This document shows, one piece after another, positions 7,880 to 14,009 of a DNA stretch of 43,490 nt. The position numbers and the translations under genes were made by a program. The stretch spans positions 1 through 43,490 of the forward strand of contig CADBFE010000016.1 in NCBI GenBank assembly GCA_902793845.1, written 5' to 3'. This DNA is from an uncultured Lachnospiraceae bacterium (lineage in GTDB: Bacteria > Bacillota > Clostridia > Lachnospirales > Lachnospiraceae). Every line of letters starts with the position of its first letter. The stretch's first letter is position 1. Under the pieces are notes generated by a model that worked only from the letters and a program-made list of their open reading frames with translations, did not search any database and was not told the DNA's origin.

Positions 7880-9238
7880 ATGAGTGATTATTATTGTACA
7901 AATTGTGGTGCGGATCTTGAACTTCAATGGGGGTTTGACCCCGATGGAGATTATTGGACATGCACGGAATGTGGGAAGTTTTTGACAAATCCTGGTGAGG
8001 ATTTTTACGAGGGTGAGCGATTTGAAGAAGTTGCTTGGGTTTGTGATTGTTGTGGCGCATTATTGAATAAACAAATTGGATTTTCGGATTATTATGATAC
8101 CTGGATTTGTTCAGAATGTGGATATTCTAATGATATTTCCGAGGATAATATTTATGGTTCTGAGGCAGAGTATCAAGCAAGCAGATATGACGACGATTAC
8201 GATGATGACGACGATGACGACGACGATTACGATGATGACGACGATGACGACGACGATTACGATGATGACGACGATGACGACGACGATTACGATGATGACG
8301 ACGATGATTACGATGATGACGACGATTACGAAGATGATGACGATGACGACAATGATTACGAAGATGATGACGATGACGACGATGATTACGAAGATGATGA
8401 CGACTATATTAAACAATACAATGATGAAGATGTAGAAATAATACATAATGGAAGAAAATTAACGAGACAAGAGGCTGAAGAGATGGCGTCATATATGGAA
8501 AAGACTATGACGGGTGCATTTAAGGTATTTTCGGAAAATCCTTTTTTTAATGGTGTAAATAATAAAACTAATAATTCATATAGTAAATCACAAGTAAAGA
8601 ATAGTAATACTTCAACACATAATAATTCAGAGAATTATAAAAAAACACCAGAGGAATTAAAAAACGAATCACGGTTGGTTTTATTCTTTTTTGTATTTAT
8701 ATGTATAGCTTTTCTTGGGTGTTGGTTTTATTGGCGAATTAAATATGAAATTGGAATTGAAGCCGGAATGTCTGCGAAGAAGATTATTGGTATGAATTAT
8801 GAGGAAGTAGTTGAAGAATTGTCGGAATCAGGATTTGAAGATATTAACTGTGAACCAATATATGATTTAAGCATTAAGGACATTGAACTTGAATACACTG
8901 TTGCAAAAATTACAATAGATGGGGAAAAGGGGTTCAAAGCAACAGATAGATTTCATTATGATTCCGATATTATAATTGAATATCATGCAGTAAAAGATGT
9001 AGCATTGCCTATTTCTTCGGATAAAACTCAGAAAATGAATTATGAAGAACTCGTTTCGATTTATAAAAACGCCGGTTTTGTGAATATAGTTGTTGTGCCA
9101 CAAAATGACTTGATAACGGGCTGGATCACCAAGGATGGATCGGTCGAGTCTGTAACTGTTGATGGAAATGCGGAGTTCTCTGCAGGTGATTGTTATCGCC
9201 CGGATGTAGCAATCGAAATCATGTATCATACATTTTAA
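7880..9238 (+). CDS. Membrane protein with tandem zinc ribbons, poly-aspartate linker and PASTA-like C-terminus
   Basis: 452 residues from the ATG at 7880 (AAAGGG just upstream). Two zinc ribbons use Cys6/Cys9/Cys28/Cys31 and Cys55/Cys58/Cys77/Cys80. Residues about 105-175 are almost pure Asp with periodic Tyr. A transmembrane helix lies near 268-288 (LVLFFFVFICIAFLGCWFYW). Two repeats follow that begin MNYEEVVEELSESGF and MNYEELVSIYKNAGF, typical of PASTA-like modules. The likely topology is ribbons and the acidic tract inside, PASTA-like repeats outside. The second ribbon is a paralogue of the small protein at 13255. The function is unknown. Confidence 0.75.
   Translation: MSDYYCTNCGADLELQWGFDPDGDYWTCTECGKFLTNPGEDFYEGERFEEVAWVCDCCGALLNKQIGFSDYYDTWICSECGYSNDISEDNIYGSEAEYQASRYDDDYDDDDDDDDDYDDDDDDDDDYDDDDDDDDDYDDDDDDYDDDDDYEDDDDDDNDYEDDDDDDDDYEDDDDYIKQYNDEDVEIIHNGRKLTRQEAEEMASYMEKTMTGAFKVFSENPFFNGVNNKTNNSYSKSQVKNSNTSTHNNSENYKKTPEELKNESRLVLFFFVFICIAFLGCWFYWRIKYEIGIEAGMSAKKIIGMNYEEVVEELSESGFEDINCEPIYDLSIKDIELEYTVAKITIDGEKGFKATDRFHYDSDIIIEYHAVKDVALPISSDKTQKMNYEELVSIYKNAGFVNIVVVPQNDLITGWITKDGSVESVTVDGNAEFSAGDCYRPDVAIEIMYHTF
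8187..8405 (+). repeat. Asp-codon microsatellite
   Basis: GAC/GAT codons in a roughly 27-base period, each unit punctuated by a TAC tyrosine codon. The 5' units are identical and the 3' units have diverged with GAA and AAT. The tract encodes the poly-Asp linker and should be prone to length change by slippage. Confidence 0.95.
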
Positions 9239-9335
9239 TTTTATATATAATAAACAGAACTGTGACCAAATAAGAAAGAAATTCATTGTACTGTAATCTC
9301 GCTTAGGTTTTGGGGAGAAATGATAAAATGCAAAT

Positions 9336-9389
9336 GTTACATCTTGTATCCTCTGTGTAACCCGCGTATTGTGTTATCAGAACCGGTTC
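9336..9389 (+). promoter_or_regulatory. Promoter with overlapping operators before the intact XRE gene
   Basis: Same layout as 6496: GTTACAT-N1-TTGTA-N8-GTAAC at 9336-9361, -35 TTGTAT (9344-9349), 17 bases, -10 TATTGT (9367-9372), then GAACCGGTTC at 9380-9389 over the expected start point. Confidence 0.75.
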
Positions 9390-9430
9390 AGTAGCATAAA
9401 CAAACATCTGAATACTAAGGAGAAAACAAA

Positions 9431-10183
9431 ATGAATGGACTTAAATTTTTCAGAAACTATTGTTATGTCAGCACAAATGAACTCGCAGAGAAACTGGGTG
9501 TTTCCAGAGCGTTAATAACGATGTGGGAGAACGGACAGAAGGAATTGCCAGAAAAAAGAGCTGAGGAAATCGCAGAAATTTTTGGAATAGAAAAGCAATA
9601 TCTATATGAAATTGAGGAAGAAGATGTATTTCATTACGTAGAGTTTTGCGAGAGATTCTACAATAAAGAAAAAGATGCCTATAAAGTAACTAGAGGCGAT
9701 GATTGGGAAGCAAGATGTCTTGTTTCGTTTGATAAAGACTATGATGTATTCCAAATGGAAGCTGAGACAAGGAAAGAAACTAATGAGTTTCTTGAGAAAA
9801 TGAGGAATATATTAACCAAACCAGCAGAATTTGGTAAAGTATCAGATATATATTTAAATAGACATAAACTTGATGTATTAAGACCTCTTCTTCATGTTTT
9901 AGAAAAAGCATATAATGGAAATCAGACTGAGAAATCTTTTTTGGAAGTTATAGTGGATCAACTTTGTCGAGTATACAATGTTGAAAACGAGAATAAACTC
10001 GGTAAATTCAAAAGAGAGGTTTCAGAAGAAATGGAAAATCTTACTGTTGATTATTTACAAAAGGTAAGCATTGCGGCTGTAAAAGAATGCAGATTGGATA
10101 TAAGAAAAATGTATGAAGGGGAAGAGATGGAAAGAAAGATAAAACAAATAGCAGATGAAGAATTAAAAGCCTTCGAAAAGTAG
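9431..10183 (+). CDS. XRE-family regulator with long helical C-terminal domain
   Basis: 250 residues. The HTH lies at about residues 13-60 (STNELAEKLGVSRALITMWENGQKELPEKRAEEIAEIFG). A linker includes the YVEFCERFYNKE motif, and a 150-residue helical domain follows that I do not recognise (possibly for ligand or partner binding). The start has AAGGAG about eight bases upstream. The promoter carries two palindromic operators, so autoregulation is likely. The HTH gene at 10228 follows 44 bases later in the same transcript, and the truncated twin is at 6586. Confidence 0.8.
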   Translation: MNGLKFFRNYCYVSTNELAEKLGVSRALITMWENGQKELPEKRAEEIAEIFGIEKQYLYEIEEEDVFHYVEFCERFYNKEKDAYKVTRGDDWEARCLVSFDKDYDVFQMEAETRKETNEFLEKMRNILTKPAEFGKVSDIYLNRHKLDVLRPLLHVLEKAYNGNQTEKSFLEVIVDQLCRVYNVENENKLGKFKREVSEEMENLTVDYLQKVSIAAVKECRLDIRKMYEGEEMERKIKQIADEELKAFEK

Positions 10184-10227
10184 TATAATGATACCAAAAC
10201 AAAAGTTTGGCTTTAGGAGGATGGATG

Positions 10228-10746
10228 ATGCCAAAAGTATCGAACAAAGAAAATAAAAACATATATTTTAAATGTCGTGAGGATTTAGGGTTAACTCGCG
10301 ATAAGGCAAGTGAACTACTTGAAACTATGGCTCCGGAAAGAATAGAAAAAATAGAAAATGAGAGATGTGAGCCTCATCCGGATGAAGTGCTTCTCATGGC
10401 AGAAAAATATAAAGCTCCGGAATTATGCAACTATTATTGTGCAAATCAGTGCCCTATCGGACAGCAGTATGTTCCTGAAGTTAAAATAGATAATTTATCG
10501 AGCATTGTACTTAAAATGATTTCTTCATTGAATTCAGTGCAGGAAGGTCAGAGAAAACTGATTGATATTACTGCAGATGGGCACATCCAGGATGATGAAA
10601 TTGAATCATTTGTTATGATTCAAAATGAGCTGGAAAAAATATCCATCACCATTGAATCGTTGCAATTATGGTCAGAGCAGATGCTTGCCAATGGAAATAT
10701 AAATATGAAATTGTATGAAAAGGCAAAAGAAAAATTAAATAAATAA
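10228..10746 (+). CDS. Helix-turn-helix protein, partner of the XRE regulator
   Basis: 172 residues. The N-terminal HTH is XRE-like but atypical (FKCREDLGLTRDKASELLETMAPERIEKIENERCEPHPDEVLLMAEKY). A Cys-containing patch (CNYYCANQCPIGQQY, about residues 72-86) comes next, then a long alpha-helical tail. The Cys cluster might bind a metal. TAGGAGG gives seven bases to the ATG at 10228, with 10225 an alternative. It shares a transcript with 9431 and ends at a strong terminator, so the two form a regulatory pair. Confidence 0.7.
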   Translation: MPKVSNKENKNIYFKCREDLGLTRDKASELLETMAPERIEKIENERCEPHPDEVLLMAEKYKAPELCNYYCANQCPIGQQYVPEVKIDNLSSIVLKMISSLNSVQEGQRKLIDITADGHIQDDEIESFVMIQNELEKISITIESLQLWSEQMLANGNINMKLYEKAKEKLNK

Positions 10747-10760
10747 CGATAATACGTTCG

Positions 10761-10831
10761 AAAGACCCCTTGCTTGAAAGCAGGGGCTTTTTATTTTGCC
10801 AGAAAAAGAGAAATAACACTCTTTTTTTTCT
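10761..10831 (+). terminator. Double terminator after the XRE/HTH pair
   Basis: First hairpin: AAAGaCCCCTtGC / GCAGGGGcTTT with T-rich tail (10761-10794). Second: AGAAAAAGAG / CTCTTTTTTTTCT (10801-10831). The DNA after it resembles that after 6930. Confidence 0.8.
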
Positions 10832-10916
10832 GTTTTGGTCCTGTTTGGCTGATAGCAGAGATTATATTATTTGTTTGTAGGGTGTTGATATTCGGTGTTT
10901 TGTGGAGGGAAAAATT

Positions 10917-11057
10917 ATGAGTGTAAAAGAAAGAATATTAGCTATTAATCTTATAAAAAAAGAAAAAAATAATAAGAAATTTTTTGATACGATTGGCGTA
11001 TCAGCAAAAATGTCCGTTCCTGAAAAAAGAAAAGACAGTCGGATTTGCAGCAAATAA
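10917..11057 (+). CDS. 46-residue basic protein upstream of the exonuclease
   Basis: GAGGGA lies seven bases before the ATG. The sequence MSVKERILAINLIKKEKNNKK is a basic amphipathic helix, followed by FFDTIGVSAKM and a basic end. It ends 23 bases before the exonuclease gene and is likely co-transcribed. No function is known to me; the spacing and ribosome-binding site support it as a real gene. Confidence 0.55.
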   Translation: MSVKERILAINLIKKEKNNKKFFDTIGVSAKMSVPEKRKDSRICSK

Positions 11058-11080
11058 TTAGGACAAGGAGGTACAAATGT

Positions 11081-11752
11081 ATGGGTTACAAAGTATTTGT
11101 TGATTTTGAAATGGCACCAATCCCTTATTCGGTTAGAAAAGAGAAGGGAATATCCGGATGTGAAATCATTCAAATCGGAGCGGTCATCCTGGATAATGAG
11201 AATAAAGAGGTTGGCGAGTTCAAGCGAAATATCAGGCCGTTGTTTATCGGGGAATTGCCGAATAAGTACGTGCGACTTTTAGGTCTTACATATGATGATT
11301 TGGCATATAACTGCAAAATTGAGGAAGGTTTAGATGATTTTGCTGATTGGATATATTCTTTTTCAGATGACTTTATGGTATATGCATGGAGCAATAATGA
11401 TTTATCTCAGTTAAATCATGAAATAATGATAAAGGATATAAATCTGAATGAGAAGTACTATAACATTTTAGGATCCTGGTTTGATCTCCAGGAAGAATAT
11501 GATCACTTGGTGGGAGCAAAGGAAAATACAGGATTAAAAAGAGCACTTGAAACTTGCGGTATAGAATTTGAAGGGAAGGAGCATGATAGTCTGTTTGACT
11601 CAAGGAATACATCGCGATTATATATAGAGATGAGAAATCCGGAGGAATTACTTGAGACCATAAATAAAACAAAAAAATATACTCAAAAGAAGGCGGATTA
11701 TACGACTTCTTTAGGAGATATATTTGACTTTTCGAAACTTATAATTGCTTAA
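11081..11752 (+). CDS. DEDDh-type 3'-5' exonuclease
   Basis: 223 residues, RNase T/DnaQ/ERI-like fold. Exo I contains the acidic pair in VFVDFEMAP (about residues 6-14). The region IIQIGAVILDNENKEVGEF matches the second strand pair. Exo II includes LTYDDL and the following acidic helix. Exo III is HDSLFDSRNTSRLY, with the HxxxxD spacing of the DEDDh class. AAGGAGG sits nine bases before the ATG. Substrate (DNA or RNA) cannot be told from sequence. It is notable that the PolC-like protein 2.3 kb downstream lacks the DEDDh domain normally embedded in PolC. Confidence 0.8.
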   Translation: MGYKVFVDFEMAPIPYSVRKEKGISGCEIIQIGAVILDNENKEVGEFKRNIRPLFIGELPNKYVRLLGLTYDDLAYNCKIEEGLDDFADWIYSFSDDFMVYAWSNNDLSQLNHEIMIKDINLNEKYYNILGSWFDLQEEYDHLVGAKENTGLKRALETCGIEFEGKEHDSLFDSRNTSRLYIEMRNPEELLETINKTKKYTQKKADYTTSLGDIFDFSKLIIA

Positions 11753-11784
11753 AATAAAAGCCCTGGAGACAGGACTTTTATTTT
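11751..11784 (+). terminator. Terminator after the exonuclease gene
   Basis: AAAATAAAAGcCCTG / CAGGaCTTTTATTTT with loop GAGA, symmetrical A and T arms. Confidence 0.8.
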
Positions 11785-11910
11785 GCTATGGATAGAAAAA
11801 TAAGAACAAATATTTGCTGATTTAATCATGTTACTCCAGCGTCAGATTAAGTATTATTAAATTATCAAATACAAGAACAAACAAATAACTTGATGAAAGG
11901 AGTAAAACTT

Positions 11911-12558
11911 ATGAAAAACGAAAAATTTAGCAAAATAACATCAGGTATCGGAACAGCAGTAATCATACTTCTCGTGGTAGTAGGATTAATTGGAACAGCT
12001 AAATTCATTATAGGAAGAATAAATGGTGGCGAAGATGACGGATTTAGAAAACCATCAGAAGAAAATCATACCATTGTTTTAACAATAAATGATATTGAAA
12101 CGGAACTTAGAGATATTGCAGAGTTAATGACTTATGAGTATTACTACGCAGGAACAGCATCAATTACAGACAGCAAACAATTCCTTATAACAGGTTGGGC
12201 TGTTCCTTTCACAGAGCATGAGATAAGGATGACATATGCCGGAACAATAAAGGTAGGTTATGATTTGAACCAGATGTCAATTGATGTAGATAACGATAAA
12301 AAAATAATTACTATCGCACTTGGTAATCAGATCATAGAAAATAACTTGCCTGAAGAAAGCGTAGAAACAATTGAGAAAAATAACATTTTAAATCTTATAA
12401 GATCTGATGAGGTAACAAACAGATTGGCAGAAATAAAGGCTGAAGAATACAACAGCGCAGTTGAACAGGGAATCAACGATTTAGCTGAAAAAAATGTAAA
12501 AGAATTAATAGAAGAAAAATTGGCTGATATAGAAGGATACACAGTATATTTTATGTAA
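11911..12558 (+). CDS. DUF4230-type membrane-anchored protein
   Basis: 215 residues. An N-terminal transmembrane helix spans about residues 10-32 (TAVIILLVVVGLIGTAKFII). An extracytoplasmic domain follows, with IETELRDIAELMTYEYYY and ITGWAVPFTEHEIRMTYAGTIKVGYDL, the typical pattern of DUF4230 proteins, and a long C-terminal helix. The function of this family is not known. The ATG at 11911 is chosen because AAAGGAG ends eight bases upstream; the in-frame ATG at 11893 overlaps that site. Confidence 0.7.
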   Translation: MKNEKFSKITSGIGTAVIILLVVVGLIGTAKFIIGRINGGEDDGFRKPSEENHTIVLTINDIETELRDIAELMTYEYYYAGTASITDSKQFLITGWAVPFTEHEIRMTYAGTIKVGYDLNQMSIDVDNDKKIITIALGNQIIENNLPEESVETIEKNNILNLIRSDEVTNRLAEIKAEEYNSAVEQGINDLAEKNVKELIEEKLADIEGYTVYFM

Positions 12559-12567
12559 ACTATAACA

Positions 12568-12593
12568 TGCGCCTCGATAATAATTGAGGCGCA
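12568..12593 (+). terminator. Hairpin after the DUF4230 gene
   Basis: TGCGCCTC / GAGGCGCA. No T run follows, so termination is uncertain. Confidence 0.45.
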
Positions 12594-12688
12594 CAAAATA
12601 ATCGGAAGACTAAGGATGGTCCCGAGTATATAAGTGAATAAGCTTTGGCACGATTATTATGTTGCTTTAAATACGAGGAGGAATGAAT

Positions 12689-13132
12689 ATGACAGATAGC
12701 AAAAAGCCCCTGAATAATTTTGGAAAGAATAAAAACAATATGATTCTGGAAAAAAGTCGTTTGTTTAAGGATGCTGCAACTAATGCAATGGATAATGAAT
12801 TAAATTTTGATAAAGCAATTGTTGCATCAAATGACGAATATCTTTCTAAACTCCAGGATGCAGATACCCAGGAAATGGATATCTTGAGACAAAATATGGA
12901 TAAGGCAGAAACGCCTGAAGAGCGTGAAGCAATAAGAAATAGATTGGATGAAATGCGTAAGGGAAGGTATGAAAAAGACACAGAAAACAAGAGATTCTAC
13001 GAGGCTCAGCAAGAAAAACATAGAAATTTTATTTTAAAAGTATTAGGAACGATTGCGGTTTCTACGGGGCTAATTCATACATTTAAAAAACCCATATCAA
13101 ATTTGGGTGCTAAGTTTATAACAAAGATCTGA
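12689..13132 (+). CDS. Charged coiled-coil protein with C-terminal hydrophobic segment
   Basis: 147 residues. The N-terminus is polar and Asn/Lys-rich. A long highly charged helix (about 45-110) contains EEREAIRNRLDEMRKGRYEKDTENKRF. A short hydrophobic stretch follows (ILKVLGTIAVSTGLIHTF, about 113-131), possibly a membrane anchor. GAGGAGG gives seven bases to the ATG at 12689; the upstream ATG at 12683 is too close. No family recognised. Confidence 0.6.
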   Translation: MTDSKKPLNNFGKNKNNMILEKSRLFKDAATNAMDNELNFDKAIVASNDEYLSKLQDADTQEMDILRQNMDKAETPEEREAIRNRLDEMRKGRYEKDTENKRFYEAQQEKHRNFILKVLGTIAVSTGLIHTFKKPISNLGAKFITKI

Positions 13133-13254
13133 TCATGATAAATATAGATGATTATGCTTGAATACTTTGGAGAATATAATAGAAATAAGCAAATAGTACA
13201 ATAATATTACAATAAAATATAGCTTTGGTTTAAGTAGAAAAGGAGGATAAAAAT

Positions 13255-13437
13255 ATGGGTGACAGATTTCCTGATATTGATTGGTGGTGCGATCGTTGTG
13301 GAGCATATTTAAATGGACAGTATGGTTTTTCTGACCGCAAACGCGTATGGAAATGCGAGGAGTGTGGGCATAAGAACAGTATTTCCAGAGATAATATTTA
13401 TGAGTCCCATGAAGATTTCTGGGGAAATGATGATTGA
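13255..13437 (+). CDS. Small single zinc-ribbon protein
   Basis: 60 residues with Cys12/Cys15 and Cys34/Cys37 forming one zinc ribbon. The core (DRCGAYLNGQYGFSDRKRVW, then CEECGHKNSISRDNIYES) matches the second ribbon of the large protein at 7880. The start has AAGGAGG nine bases upstream. It could act as a free-standing version of that domain. A short palindromic repeat follows the stop. Confidence 0.75.
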   Translation: MGDRFPDIDWWCDRCGAYLNGQYGFSDRKRVWKCEECGHKNSISRDNIYESHEDFWGNDD

Positions 13438-13449
13438 TTATATTACCGA

Positions 13450-13470
13450 TTCCCACCAAATTGGTGGGAG
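13450..13470. repeat. Short palindromic repeat, copy 3
   Basis: TCCCACCAA / TTGGTGGGA around a single A. It belongs to the set at 4459 and 6416 but with changed loop bases that extend the stem. Confidence 0.75.
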
Positions 13471-13542
13471 CATTCGAGTCGTAAAGGGTGTATAGTCGAT
13501 ATTGTAATTTGCTTTTAAATTATAAGTTATAGGAGGTTTTTT

Positions 13543-13719
13543 ATGGGATTATTTGGAAAATCAAAAGAAAACAACAATGACAGGAAAGAAAGAAAAGAAT
13601 TAAAGGGTCAAATTGATAAAGTGATGAAAGGTTATGATGACGGAGAAATGGATGGGGCCACATTTTTACAAAGTATGATGGACTTAACAACTTCTCATCA
13701 AAAAAGAAAAAAGAAGTAA
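13543..13719 (+). CDS. Small charged protein, 58 residues
   Basis: AGGAGG with six bases to the ATG. MGLFGKSKENNNDRKERKEL leads into a helix with GYDDGEMDGATFLQSMM and a basic end (HQKRKKK). The C-terminal half resembles a SHOCT-like short helical motif (short oligomerisation domain), but this is only a resemblance. It is followed directly by a terminator. Confidence 0.6.
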   Translation: MGLFGKSKENNNDRKERKELKGQIDKVMKGYDDGEMDGATFLQSMMDLTTSHQKRKKK

Positions 13720-13753
13720 TTATTCAGTTTTTTCTGATTCATAAAAAAGATTC

Positions 13754-13784
13754 AAAAGCATCTACGTTGAGTGGATGCTTTTTA
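13754..13784 (+). terminator. Terminator before the PolC-like operon
   Basis: AAAAGCATC..AC / GT.GATGCTTTT followed by T's. It isolates the next promoter. Confidence 0.8.
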
Positions 13785-13804
13785 TTCGGCATACATTAAT
13801 AAAT

Positions 13805-13841
13805 GTTACATCTTGTAATCTTTATGTAACTCTTATATCGT
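13805..13841 (+). promoter_or_regulatory. Promoter/operator of the PolC-like operon
   Basis: GTTACAT-N1-TTGTA-N8-GTAAC at 13805-13830, with -35 TTGTAA (13813-13818), 17 bases, -10 TATCGT (13836-13841). This matches the sites at 6496 and 9336 in every spacing. The downstream GAACCGGTTC palindrome is absent. Confidence 0.7.
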
Positions 13842-13863
13842 GGAAATCAAATCAAGGCAATGT

Positions 13864-13892
13864 GGGCTATGCAAAAAAGCAGGAGCCCTTTT
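13864..13892 (+). terminator. Leader hairpin, possible attenuator
   Basis: GGGCTatGC / GCaGgAGCCC followed by TTTTAAT, in the 170-base leader of the PolC-like gene. It may reduce basal transcription. The rest of the leader shows nothing clear. Confidence 0.45.
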
Positions 13893-14009
13893 AATATCCT
13901 CAAATTTTGAATAAATGGAAAATATAGGAAATAGACTATCCTTTTTTAAATTTCAATAACTTATCATAAGTATCGTAACAGTAGGTTTATTTTTTTGGGA
14001 GGTATAGTT

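Noticed and set aside
8111-8446. Long hydrophobic Ile/Val ORF on the minus strand
   Set aside because: It is the antisense of the GAC/GAT repeat and only reflects that repeat; no ribosome-binding site.
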